Shown: in pieces, positions 6,536 to 13,900 of the stretch
Position numbering within the stretch: the first letter of the stretch is position 1
How the letters are laid out: each line of letters opens with the position of its first letter
Assembly: GCA_016234345.1 (NCBI GenBank)
Contig: JACRFG010000029.1
Location: 1 to 27,045, forward strand
Source: Candidatus Jorgensenbacteria bacterium
GTDB lineage: Bacteria; Patescibacteriota; Minisyncoccia; UBA6257; GWB1-50-10
Direction: 5' to 3'
Length of the DNA stretch: 27,045 nucleotides
Translations under genes and position numbers: made by a program
The notes under the pieces: generated by a model
Seen by the model: the letters and a program-made list of their open reading frames with translations, nothing else
The model's database searches: none
Told to the model about the DNA's origin: nothing

Positions 6536-6671
6536 ATCACAACGAGGCTATTTATGGGTTCATCATCCTGAGGTCGCCAAAGAATTCGAAAGAAAAACTG
6601 CCAATATCAAGACACTCCCCGAGCATGTGAGAAAAAAGCCTCGAATGAAAAAAAGAGAGGAAAATAAATAG
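6519..6671 (+). CDS. 50-aa MPFxSK-type phage protein
   Basis: Sequence begins MPFQSKSQRGYLWVHHPEVA and continues with KEFERKT and LPEHVRKK, ending in a basic tail. This matches a common short phage protein family (MPFKSKAQ..F..AKHP..A..W......LPEKV) found beside head genes. Function is unknown; it may be a small structural or assembly factor. Its start overlaps the HNH gene by 17 bases, and the first 18 bases match the HNH start (6197-6214) at 15 positions. Confidence 0.7.
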   Translation: MPFQSKSQRGYLWVHHPEVAKEFERKTANIKTLPEHVRKKPRMKKREENK

Positions 6672-6691
6672 TTTAACAATTTATATTTATT

Positions 6692-6731
6692 GAGCGCTAA
6701 TAATTAATAGGTGAAAATCGCTCATTCACCT
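6692..6731 (+). promoter_or_regulatory. H-type RNA pseudoknot 1
   Basis: Stem 1 is GAGCG (6692-6696) with CGCTC (6719-6723). Stem 2 is AGGTGA (6709-6714) with TCACCT (6726-6731). The order S1-loop-S2-AAAT-S1'-AT-S2' is a classical H-type pseudoknot. Loop 1 begins with CTAAT. The same layout recurs at 6734-6764 with different paired bases, that is, covarying stems. Confidence 0.6.
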
Positions 6732-6733
6732 TT

Positions 6734-6764
6734 GGGCGCTAATCAGCGGAAATCGCCCACCCGC
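6734..6764 (+). promoter_or_regulatory. H-type RNA pseudoknot 2, directly before the scaffold gene
   Basis: Stem 1 is GGGCG (6734-6738) with CGCCC (6754-6758). Stem 2 is GCGG (6746-6749) with CCGC (6761-6764). Loop 1 is CTAATCA, loop 2 AAAT and loop 3 AC. It follows pseudoknot 1 by two bases and ends 11 bases before the ATG at 6776, a position from which a ligand or protein could block ribosomes. No known riboswitch class was recognised. Confidence 0.6.
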
Positions 6765-6775
6765 AAAAAACTAAC

Positions 6776-7564
6776 ATGACAGAAGAAATAAAGACGCAGT
6801 TCAAGGCAGAAGGCGAGCCAGTCTTTCCAGCCGAGGACACGGAGAACGACAACTCCACCGATTCGTCAACGGAAAAAAACGAAACCGACCAGACTGGATC
6901 GTCTGACCAGGATAATAAGCAGACGGATAACAAAGATGGCGGTAAAGAGGATGACAATTTTGCCGATCACCCACGGTGGAAAGAACGGGAAGATGATTGG
7001 ACTAAAAGGTTCAATGATCAAGAACTTCGGCACGCCGATGACTTGACAAAATTGCGAGAGGATTTTACGGGAAAAATTGATACTGCTGTTAAAACCAGTG
7101 CACCCGTTGAAATTCCCTCATGGTTTGGAGGCGATGAACAGGCTTGGAAAGATTTCACTACTTGGAATAACCAGGCACTGGCCAAAACGAAAGAAGAAGC
7201 TCGAACCGAGGCTTTGAAAGAACTACAAAGTAAAGATGATGTGGCGCAGAAAGCGATTGACACGGCCACTCAATACTTCGTAGATCAAGTAACAGCTCTC
7301 GAATCCGATAAGACGATCAATCCGCAAGGAGAGAAAATCGATCGGAATAAACTTCTGAAATTCACGATGGATAACGATCTTGTAGACAGCAAAGGCAGAT
7401 GGAATTACAAAGCGGCTTTCATCATGATGCGGAAGCAACCAGTTGATACCAAAGATCGTAAAAAACTCGCCAGCGATACAACATCCGATAATCGTGCGGA
7501 AACCAAACCACCCGCTTTCATGACTAGCGAAGACTTTAGCAAGCCAGGCGCTAAGCCATGGTAA
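6776..7564 (+). CDS. Scaffold-like capsid assembly protein
   Basis: A 262-aa, very acidic protein with a disordered N-terminus (EDTENDNSTDSSTEKNETD...), a charged helical middle (WKEREDDWTKRFNDQELRHADDLTKLRED, KTKEEARTEALKELQSKDD) and a conserved C-terminal stretch (DRNKLLKFTMDNDLVDSKGRWNYKAAF). These traits and the place between portal and major capsid gene fit a scaffolding protein that guides coat assembly and then leaves. Sequence conservation in this class is low, so the call is positional. Its leader carries two tandem pseudoknots, which suggests that scaffold-to-coat ratio may be set at translation. Confidence 0.68.
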   Translation: MTEEIKTQFKAEGEPVFPAEDTENDNSTDSSTEKNETDQTGSSDQDNKQTDNKDGGKEDDNFADHPRWKEREDDWTKRFNDQELRHADDLTKLREDFTGKIDTAVKTSAPVEIPSWFGGDEQAWKDFTTWNNQALAKTKEEARTEALKELQSKDDVAQKAIDTATQYFVDQVTALESDKTINPQGEKIDRNKLLKFTMDNDLVDSKGRWNYKAAFIMMRKQPVDTKDRKKLASDTTSDNRAETKPPAFMTSEDFSKPGAKPW

Positions 7565-7578
7565 GCAGTAAGTTATTA

Positions 7579-7615
7579 GTCGAAATTATTAACAATCTAA
7601 CACCATAACAAAAAC
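7579..7615 (+). promoter_or_regulatory. Recurrent A-rich leader motif before the capsid gene
   Basis: A GTCGAAATTATTAACAATC-type leader ending in CATAACAAAAAC precedes the capsid ATG, with no Shine-Dalgarno sequence. Related leaders occur at 8651-8686, 9536-9569, 23795-23829, 24911-24930, 25983-26013 and 26728-26760, so this is a shared element, probably for translation. Confidence 0.5.
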
Positions 7616-8635
7616 ATGGCAGAACTATACGGACAGAGGATTCAGACAACGGTGCAAACTAAATATTTGCCTTTCGTTGTCGATACAGTCCTCAACTCCA
7701 ATGTCTTGTTCCAGCGGGTAGTCCGTGGGGCCAAGAAATGGAGCGGCAGAACCCTCAGGGTGCCTGTCAAAGTCTCGAAGAACACCACTGGGACCTCATT
7801 CCGTGGCTTCGATACCTTCTCGACTTCTGCTACGGATAATCGCCAATTTATGGAGTACTCTCCCGCTTTCTACCAGATTACATGTGCTCTTCCAGGCGAT
7901 GAACTCTCTGTAGCCGACACCGAAGACAAGGTAATTGATATGATGAAGCTCACAATCCAGTCGGACACCGAAGATATGGCCGATGACCTCGGCACTATTT
8001 TCTACGCCGATGGGACTGGCAATACCTCAAAGGATCCATTGGGTCTTGCGGCATTGGTTGATGACGGTAATTCCGTTGCAACAATCGGCGGTCTTTCTCG
8101 ATCCACTTATGCCACTTTAGCTTCAACAGTGACCGCTTCAAGCGGAACTTTGACTCTTGCTAAAATGGATACTTTGTGGTCAGCAGTAACTTCGGGAACT
8201 CAAAAACCGACGGCTTTTTACACCACAGAAACAGTCTTTAATCTTTATGGCCAATTACTCCGCCCACAGGAAAGAATCATGAAAGATGCTTCCACAATGA
8301 AAGGTTTAGTCGGTGGCACTGGTTTCTCGGCGCTTGAATTTAATGCCAAACCAGTCTTAATGGATGAAAAAGCCACCTCGGGCATATTTGCGGCTGTCAA
8401 CGAAAATTTCGTCGATTGGTATGCTCTCCCGTTTTTCAACGCTAAAGCGATTGCTTACAAGTCTCAGATTAAGGGCAATGATTATGATGCCCCGATCGGT
8501 TTAGGATTTTCTTGGACTGATTGGATCGTTCCTGCGAATGCTGGATCAGTCGTCGGCCATATCTATTTCGGCGGTCAGTTTATCACTACTAATCCGAAAA
8601 GACACGGCAAACTCACTGGCGTTACTGGCATATAG
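7616..8635 (+). CDS. Major capsid protein (HK97 fold)
   Basis: A 339-aa coat protein. The wording MAELYGQRIQTTVQTKYLPF, VLFQRVVRGAKKWSGRTLRVPV, the E-loop-like FRGFDTFSTSATDN, the helical spine region DTEDMADDLGTIFYADG and the C-terminal YDAPIGLGFSWTDWIVP match phage capsid proteins of the HK97 fold. Its codon use is richer in C-ending codons than the flanking genes, as often seen in highly expressed coat genes. It follows the scaffold gene and carries an A-rich leader. It would form the icosahedral shell; no N-terminal protease target domain is visible, which agrees with a separate scaffold. Confidence 0.86.
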   Translation: MAELYGQRIQTTVQTKYLPFVVDTVLNSNVLFQRVVRGAKKWSGRTLRVPVKVSKNTTGTSFRGFDTFSTSATDNRQFMEYSPAFYQITCALPGDELSVADTEDKVIDMMKLTIQSDTEDMADDLGTIFYADGTGNTSKDPLGLAALVDDGNSVATIGGLSRSTYATLASTVTASSGTLTLAKMDTLWSAVTSGTQKPTAFYTTETVFNLYGQLLRPQERIMKDASTMKGLVGGTGFSALEFNAKPVLMDEKATSGIFAAVNENFVDWYALPFFNAKAIAYKSQIKGNDYDAPIGLGFSWTDWIVPANAGSVVGHIYFGGQFITTNPKRHGKLTGVTGI

Positions 8636-8652
8636 TCGAATGTCAGTGTGTC

Positions 8653-8686
8653 GGTGTTAAATTATTAAAAGTAATACAATAACACC
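8653..8686 (+). promoter_or_regulatory. Leader hairpin abutting a start codon
   Basis: GGTGTTA (8653-8659) pairs perfectly with TAACACC (8680-8686), and the ATG follows at 8687 without a spacer. The loop holds the recurrent ATTATTAA leader motif. Folding would place the start codon at the base of a stem and could tune expression relative to the capsid gene upstream. Confidence 0.5.
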
Positions 8687-9532
8687 ATGGCTTTAGAACT
8701 AAAAAATTACGATCCAGCAGTTATGCAAGGCGCAAATATCGGTGTTGCCGTAGATCTTACCGATATTACTGATAATAATGGCAATGAAGTGATTGAGGTA
8801 GACGGCGTTGCTTCTGCCGTAAACTATATTAGGGCGACCAATTCCGCAACGGGGGATCCAGCTGAATTTTCAGCTCAGGGGGATGATACAAATGTTGGCT
8901 TGAGTTTGCTCGGGAAAGGAACAGGACAGATTATAGTCAATAACGGCACAGATCCAGTTCAAATCAAGTTAATGGGCGCAGCTGCTGGTTTCAACAACGA
9001 GATTGTTGATTTAAACGGAAATGAAATCTTGCAATTGCAAGGCGTTGCTTCCGCAGTCAACGAGGTTTCAGTTAGAAATGCTGCGACAGGCGCTCCTCCT
9101 ATTGTCGAAGTGACTGGCGGCGACACTAATATTTCTTTACGCCTTACGGCAAAGGGAACTGGTGTCATTCAAACCACTCAGCCTCTCGTTCATGAAATGA
9201 GCCAAACTGCAGTTACTGATACCGCAACGCTTACTATTGCCCAACTTCTGACAAAAATTATTGATGGCACTCCGACAGCGGCAGCAACTTATACATTGCC
9301 AACAGCCGCCAATTTAGTAGGAGGAATCGCTAATGCTCAGGTAGGTGATAGCTTCTCTTTCTATGTGAACAACAAGTCGGGTGGTGCAAACACCATTACA
9401 ATGGCGGCAGGCACAGGTGGAACTTCTGATGGGACTTTGACGGTTGCCCAGGATGTAATTCGGGAATTCTTGATAATTGTGACCAATGTCACAGCTTCTT
9501 CCGAAGCATACTTCGTTTACGGGATAGTATAA
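8687..9532 (+). CDS. Head fibre/decoration-like protein with appendage repeats
   Basis: A 281-aa protein next to the major capsid gene. It contains two copies of a ~65-residue beta repeat with the pattern NGNE...GVASAVN....NAATG.P......GDTN..L.L..KGTG.I (residues ~26-85 and ~105-160). The same repeat occurs once in the tail-fibre-like protein at 12555-13898. The C-terminal part (ATYTLPTAANLVGG...VGDSFSFYVNNKSGGANTIT) resembles globular ends of phage fibres. It probably decorates the head or forms a capsid fibre that binds surfaces. The assignment rests on repeats and position. Confidence 0.6.
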   Translation: MALELKNYDPAVMQGANIGVAVDLTDITDNNGNEVIEVDGVASAVNYIRATNSATGDPAEFSAQGDDTNVGLSLLGKGTGQIIVNNGTDPVQIKLMGAAAGFNNEIVDLNGNEILQLQGVASAVNEVSVRNAATGAPPIVEVTGGDTNISLRLTAKGTGVIQTTQPLVHEMSQTAVTDTATLTIAQLLTKIIDGTPTAAATYTLPTAANLVGGIANAQVGDSFSFYVNNKSGGANTITMAAGTGGTSDGTLTVAQDVIREFLIIVTNVTASSEAYFVYGIV

Positions 9533-9535
9533 AAA

Positions 9536-9569
9536 GTCGAATTATTAACAATTAATACAATAAAAAATC
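9536..9569 (+). promoter_or_regulatory. Recurrent A-rich leader motif
   Basis: GTCGAATTATTAACAATTAA, followed by an A-rich stretch, leads directly to ATG 9570; no Shine-Dalgarno is present. It is the clearest copy of the leader repeated before several genes in this window. Confidence 0.5.
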
Positions 9570-10292
9570 ATGTCCTCATTTCTTACAGGTCCAGTAGTAG
9601 TTGCCGCTCAGACGCTTCATAGCTCAAGTGCCGATAAGTATCACATGCTTGGCGAAATTATATTTGCCAACGACGGTCGTGCTTTTCGGTATTGCAAGGC
9701 TGGCACTACTGCTTTAGTCGCTGGTAAACTCCAGCAATCTTCTGCGGAAGATACAGGTCTGCAGAATCTTACCGCCGTGGCCGCTGCAGTTGACGATTTG
9801 TCGGTTGCTTCCACCACTACGGTAACAGTTACGGCAAATGAGTATGCCGAAGGATTTGCTCTTGTGACAGTCACCCCAGGCGTTGGCCGTCAGTACAAAG
9901 TTAAGGGCCATATTGCCTATACGTCAGCAGCTCCGACTTTCAATCTTTTCGAGGGAGTTGTGGTAGCTCTTACGACAACTTCTCGTCTTGATCTCGTGCG
10001 GAATCCTTACAGTGCGGTTGTAGTAAATCCGATCACTTTGACTTCAGCTCCGATAGGTGTTGCAGTTCATCCAATTACTGCCTCACAGTTTGGCTGGCTC
10101 CAAGTATTGGGAGTTGCTAATATTTTAGCCGATGGCGCAAACGCAGTCGGCGCAAATGTTGTAGCTTCTAACGGAGTTGCAGGCGCAGTCGAAGATGCCG
10201 CCGCTCCAGGTTTACAGCCTCTCGTTGGTACTTGCCTCACGGGCGCAGCTGACACGGAATACGGTGCAGTTAGACTCGCAGGCATACTTTAA
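9570..10292 (+). CDS. Capsid-associated structural protein
   Basis: A 240-aa beta-rich, Ala/Val/Thr-rich protein. Phrases such as GEIIFANDGRAFRYCKAGTT, ALVAGKL and ITLTSAPIGVAVHPITASQF are typical of an unnamed phage virion protein encoded just after the major capsid gene, often assumed to be a minor capsid or cement protein. No enzymatic motif, signal or membrane segment is visible. A 22-bp hairpin follows its stop codon, closing the capsid gene group. Confidence 0.6.
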   Translation: MSSFLTGPVVVAAQTLHSSSADKYHMLGEIIFANDGRAFRYCKAGTTALVAGKLQQSSAEDTGLQNLTAVAAAVDDLSVASTTTVTVTANEYAEGFALVTVTPGVGRQYKVKGHIAYTSAAPTFNLFEGVVVALTTTSRLDLVRNPYSAVVVNPITLTSAPIGVAVHPITASQFGWLQVLGVANILADGANAVGANVVASNGVAGAVEDAAAPGLQPLVGTCLTGAADTEYGAVRLAGIL

Positions 10293-10299
10293 TCCCTGA

Positions 10300-10353
10300 T
10301 CCTGTCCTCACTCTGCCTCCTTAATATAAAAGGGGGTAGGGATGAGGGCGGGA
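10300..10353 (+). terminator. 22-bp G/C-rich hairpin at the end of the capsid group
   Basis: Bases 10300-10322 pair with 10330-10353, broken only by one bulged A (10342) and several wobbles; the pyrimidine-rich arm faces a G-rich arm around an AT-rich loop. There is no T-run after it (GGGAATCAATT), so it is an unusual terminator, or more likely a 3' barrier that protects the upstream capsid mRNA or a processing site. Confidence 0.6.
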
Positions 10354-10458
10354 ATCAATTAAGTGAAATTAAGTCCAGCGCTAATAATTAACGCCGAATT
10401 CGCTGGTACGGCTTGGGCATTAAAAAGAGCGGATGATTGCCCCTCCGCCAACAAAAAA

Positions 10459-10908
10459 ATGAAAACAGCACTTTTTACAAACTTCACCGACCAGGAATTT
10501 ATCGGATATTGGGATGGCAAAGCAAAGAAATTTTCTCCAGGCCAATCACTATATATGCCTGATTATTTAGCAAGTCATTTTGCCAAGCATCTCGTTAATA
10601 GGGAGCTTTTAAGAACCGATGCGAGCGGCAACTTAATTCATAAAGACGGCGATAAAATGACATCTCCAAAAAAGCCCGAAGAGGTTCCCATTTTTATGGA
10701 ATTATTCAATAAAGCATATACTCTAGATGAGATGGATGAATTAGGCGACAAAAAAGACGATATTGATACTTTAATCAATGTCGCAAACAAAAATAGGCAG
10801 GAGAAGGTAAAGATAGCGGCTCCTGAAAAACAGGATCCGACCAAACCTCAAGTCGTTCTTCCGCCCGACTTCGATGACGAAGAGTCAGACGAAGAAGTTA
10901 ATCAATAA
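10459..10908 (+). CDS. Conserved virion-region protein (FTDQEFIGYWDGK family)
   Basis: A 149-aa protein whose N-terminus (MKTALFTNFTDQEFIGYWDG, then KAKKFSPGQSLYMPDYLASHFAKHLVNREL) is the recognisable start of a small phage family coded near capsid genes. The rest is acidic and helical, ending in a disordered DDEESDEEVNQ tail. ATG 10459 is preferred over an upstream GTG at 10363, because conservation begins here and the extra residues look unconserved. Function is unknown; it may be a minor head protein. Confidence 0.6.
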   Translation: MKTALFTNFTDQEFIGYWDGKAKKFSPGQSLYMPDYLASHFAKHLVNRELLRTDASGNLIHKDGDKMTSPKKPEEVPIFMELFNKAYTLDEMDELGDKKDDIDTLINVANKNRQEKVKIAAPEKQDPTKPQVVLPPDFDDEESDEEVNQ

Positions 10909-10916
10909 ATAAAATC

Positions 10917-11087
10917 ATGTCGAAACATGAAAATCATCAGTTTATAGAAATGAACTCTGGCCGAAATGCAGGCAAAATGGCATATAAAGATGTTATGTGT
11001 CCCGAGTGCGGCGAAATGCGGCGCATGAATGAAGATGGCACAATCGAAGTAACAAAAAAAAGGAAAAATGGAAGACATGTCGAATAA
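10917..11087 (+). CDS. 56-aa protein with a CPEC half zinc knuckle
   Basis: Short basic protein starting MSKHENHQFIEMNSGRNAGK and containing MCPECGEMRRM, then a Lys/Arg-rich end. Only one Cys pair is present, so zinc binding would need a partner or a dimer. It begins nine bases after the previous gene and ends 12 bases before the next, in the same transcript. I do not recognise a function. Confidence 0.6.
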   Translation: MSKHENHQFIEMNSGRNAGKMAYKDVMCPECGEMRRMNEDGTIEVTKKRKNGRHVE

Positions 11088-11099
11088 GGATAAATAAAC

Positions 11100-11555
11100 A
11101 TGGCTCAAATTTTATCAGCATTTTCACGAGACGCCAATGGCACTCCTATATGGACTGACGGTCTTATCGCATCAAAAGCGATTACTTATGTGGCGGGCAC
11201 AACTGGTGCCACTGGCGTTACGACACTATTTACGGTAACAGGAGTTGTGACAGTCAGAGTATTTGGGGTTTGCGGGACCACTATAACGGGCGCTGGGACT
11301 TTAGAGGTAGGGATTTCGGGCGCAACTGCCGTAATTTTGGCGCAAATTGTCAATGCCACCGATTTAGCCGCTAATGAACTTTATTTGGATGCAACGCCGA
11401 CAACGCAAGTTGAAGCTTTACCGAGCCAGCTTATTATAAGCAATGGCCAAGATATCATTCAAACGATCGGAACAACGGCTCTTACAGGGGGTCAAATAAC
11501 TTATTATTGTATATGGACTCCATTATCAAGCGACGGTAATGTAGTAGCCGCATAA
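11100..11555 (+). CDS. Small beta-rich structural protein
   Basis: A 151-aa Thr/Ala/Gly-rich protein (VTTLFTVTGVVTVRVFGVCG, GTLEVGISGATAVILAQI, ELYLDATPTTQ), similar in style to short phage virion proteins that sit between head and tail genes. No catalytic motif, membrane helix or signal is seen. It is packed between the Cys-pair protein and the coiled-coil gene, with a one-base gap downstream. Confidence 0.5.
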   Translation: MAQILSAFSRDANGTPIWTDGLIASKAITYVAGTTGATGVTTLFTVTGVVTVRVFGVCGTTITGAGTLEVGISGATAVILAQIVNATDLAANELYLDATPTTQVEALPSQLIISNGQDIIQTIGTTALTGGQITYYCIWTPLSSDGNVVAA

Positions 11556-11556
11556 T

Positions 11557-12276
11557 ATGAAGCTCCTCTCGCCAGAAAAAATTGAAAAAGAGGAAAAAAG
11601 GAGCGATGAGGAGCTGAGAGCAAGAGTAAACAAACTGAAAGAAGAGGAATCTATAGTCGTTAATCGATTAAATAATCTCAAGAAAGAGGAAACTAAGCAA
11701 AAGCATCGAATCGACATACGTATTGCTGAAATCGAAGCGCAAATTGGCATTCGAAAAACCATATTATTTAAGGAAGTTGAATCATTGGAAAAACGAAAGG
11801 ATGAAGCATTAAAACCAATCAATGAAATCAAGAATAATGCCGAAAAACTGCTAAAAGACGCTCAGACAGCTAATGATCGCTTAAACACTAAAAACGCAGA
11901 ATTTGACGCTAAATTCAAAGAAAATAGCGATAAACTAAGCGAGAGATTGGAAGATGTGATGGATAAAGAACACGAAATATCCGAGAAGTCAATAGAACAA
12001 GACCATCGGGAAGCTGGGGTAAAAACGGCCGAAACCGAAATCAAAAAATCAACAGAAAATCTTGGGGAAGAGTGGGTTAAATTCCATGAAAAGGTTTATG
12101 AAATAAATAAGGATTTAGAGCGCAGAGAAAAAGAAGTGGAAGACGGTAAAAAAGCCAATGAAGCCATTAGACAGTCGAATGAAGCTGAGTCAGCAAGATT
12201 AAAGCAGGAAGATAGAGCTATTAGAGATAAATATGCGGCTTTAGAACAGGCTAAAAAACATTTGGGAATTCAATAA
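11557..12276 (+). CDS. Long coiled-coil protein
   Basis: A 239-aa protein that is almost entirely charged heptad-like sequence (EKIEKEEKRSDEELRARVNK, KPINEIKNNAEKLLKDAQ, EKEVEDGKKANEAIRQSNEA), so it should form an extended coiled coil. It lies between structural genes and is one base from both neighbours. It may be a fibre stalk, a chaperone for fibre assembly or a structural rod; no family was recognised. Confidence 0.6.
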   Translation: MKLLSPEKIEKEEKRSDEELRARVNKLKEEESIVVNRLNNLKKEETKQKHRIDIRIAEIEAQIGIRKTILFKEVESLEKRKDEALKPINEIKNNAEKLLKDAQTANDRLNTKNAEFDAKFKENSDKLSERLEDVMDKEHEISEKSIEQDHREAGVKTAETEIKKSTENLGEEWVKFHEKVYEINKDLERREKEVEDGKKANEAIRQSNEAESARLKQEDRAIRDKYAALEQAKKHLGIQ

Positions 12277-12277
12277 A

Positions 12278-12550
12278 ATGGCGACGGCAAAAAAAGATGA
12301 CAATTCAATAAACGTAATAACTGGCGTTCTTAATACTGACGGGATAACTCTCACCAGGATAAAAGTGGATCCGACAACTCATGTTTTAGATATCAGTGAT
12401 GGTATCACTGGGAGTGATTTAGGTGCAGATCGTGCCGCTAGAGATAGTAATTTTGTGCCAATTTTGATAGCAGTATCAAGCTCTGATGGATCAACTGCAA
12501 CACCTTTATATGTTGATTCTAGTGGCAAACTTTTAATAAAATCAACTTAA
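12278..12550 (+). CDS. Small protein with two RDxN appendage repeats
   Basis: A 90-aa protein built of two copies of a ~38-residue unit: first AKKDDNSINVITGVLNTDGI...VDPTTHVLDIS, then AARDSNFVPILIAVSSSDGS...YVDSSGKLLIKS. The next gene starts with a third, close copy. The unit is probably a small beta domain that anchors or joins fibres. It may be a partner of, or a duplicate from, the downstream fibre gene, which starts four bases after its stop. Confidence 0.55.
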   Translation: MATAKKDDNSINVITGVLNTDGITLTRIKVDPTTHVLDISDGITGSDLGADRAARDSNFVPILIAVSSSDGSTATPLYVDSSGKLLIKST

Positions 12551-12554
12551 AAAA

Positions 12555-13898
12555 ATGGGAAATGCAAAAAGAGACGACAATTATATACCGACACTAATAG
12601 CGGTATCTAACGCAGATGGCAGCACTCCTGTCACTCTTTATGCCGATCCGACTACCCATCGCCTGCTTGTTTCCGCTATTGGGGGGACATTAGACGATCT
12701 TTCCGATGTAGTTATTACAACAGCGGCGCAGGGTCAAATTTTATATTATAACGGCACAAATTGGGTCAACTTAGCTGTTGGCACGAGCGGTCAGCTTTTA
12801 CAAACAAATGGTGCAGGCGCAAATCCCTCATGGGTAACGGCAGGAGCTGGTACGGTTACTTCCGTTTCCGTGGTAACCGCAAACGGAGTTTCAGGGAGCG
12901 TTGCTACGGCCACAACAACGCCAGCAATTACTCTTACTCTTGGAGCGATTACTCCTACAACTATTTCTGCGACATCACTTGCAACTACGGCTGCTTCGCC
13001 ATTGCTTTTAACAAATGGTCAGCTGGTGACTATCGCATTAACTTCTCAAACAGTAGGTGCCACAACATTGACAATCCCAGACTTCGCCAGCGTTGTTGAT
13101 GAGTTCACTTTCAAAACAAAATCTCAAACGATGAGTAATAAAACTTTTGTTGCTCCTGTCTTAGGCACTCCTGCATCGGGAGTCATGACAAATGTAACAG
13201 GACTTCCACTTACGACGGGGGTAACTGGTATTTTGCCTACGGCTAATGGTGGGACAGGAATTGCTTATTTTACGGCGGCAGGTCCAACGGTCGCTAGAGT
13301 TTATACCTTTCCAGATGCGGCGGCAACTATCGCAAGAACCGATGCGGCGCAAACATTCACAGGAGTGCAAACAATGACATCGCCTAAAATTATCACTGAT
13401 GTTTCAGACACAAACGGCAATGAGGTCTTAAAAATCACTGCAACAGGTTCAGCAGTAAATGAGATTACGATTGAAAATGCGGCCACGGGCACAACAGGCC
13501 CACGCATTATAGCTTCAGGTGAAACAAATATAGACCTTAGATTGGCGGCCAAGGGCACGGGCGCAATCCATATTACAACTGGAAGCTATGGCGATTTAAC
13601 AGCCGATACTGATGGTGCCACAATTACATTCGACCTCTCGACTTCTAATATCCACACAGTCACTCTTGGTGGCAATAGAACGCTGGCAATTTCAAATTCC
13701 CATGTAGGCCAATGTTTCATGCTTCGTCTTCTTCAAGACGGCACTGGAAGCCGAACGGTTACATGGTTCACAACAATTAAGTGGGCTGGCGGGACTGCCC
13801 CGACTTTAACAACAACGGCAAGCAAGGCCGATATGCTCGGATTCATCGTAACGAGTGCTGGGAATTATGACGGATTCGTAGTGGGAGCTAATATATAA
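12555..13898 (+). CDS. Tail/receptor-binding fibre-like protein
   Basis: A 447-aa beta-structured appendage protein. N-terminal RDxN repeat (AKRDDNYIPTLIAVSNADGS), then a Thr/Ala-rich shaft (GAGTVTSVSVVTANGVSGS). The fibre phrase TMSNKTFVAPVLGTPASGVM...GILPTANGGTG is common in phage tail fibres. One NGNE/GSAVNE/KGTG repeat is shared with the head protein at 8687-9532. The C-terminal tip domain (DLSTSNIHTVTLGGNRTLAI, DGTGSRTVTWFTTIKWAGG) is probably for receptor contact. Trimeric, virion-surface location is inferred from these features. Confidence 0.72.
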   Translation: MGNAKRDDNYIPTLIAVSNADGSTPVTLYADPTTHRLLVSAIGGTLDDLSDVVITTAAQGQILYYNGTNWVNLAVGTSGQLLQTNGAGANPSWVTAGAGTVTSVSVVTANGVSGSVATATTTPAITLTLGAITPTTISATSLATTAASPLLLTNGQLVTIALTSQTVGATTLTIPDFASVVDEFTFKTKSQTMSNKTFVAPVLGTPASGVMTNVTGLPLTTGVTGILPTANGGTGIAYFTAAGPTVARVYTFPDAAATIARTDAAQTFTGVQTMTSPKIITDVSDTNGNEVLKITATGSAVNEITIENAATGTTGPRIIASGETNIDLRLAAKGTGAIHITTGSYGDLTADTDGATITFDLSTSNIHTVTLGGNRTLAISNSHVGQCFMLRLLQDGTGSRTVTWFTTIKWAGGTAPTLTTTASKADMLGFIVTSAGNYDGFVVGANI

Positions 13899-13900
13899 AA

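Noticed and set aside
6734..6775. preQ1-I riboswitch, suggested by AAAAAACTAA after the second pseudoknot
   Set aside because: The tail CTAA has no TTAG/CTAG partner in the loop, and the second stem already uses GCGG/CCGC. The layout differs from preQ1-I.
10363..10458. GTG start at 10363 for the FTDQEF-type protein
   Set aside because: The added 32 residues look unconserved and follow the long hairpin closely; the known family start is MKTA at 10459.
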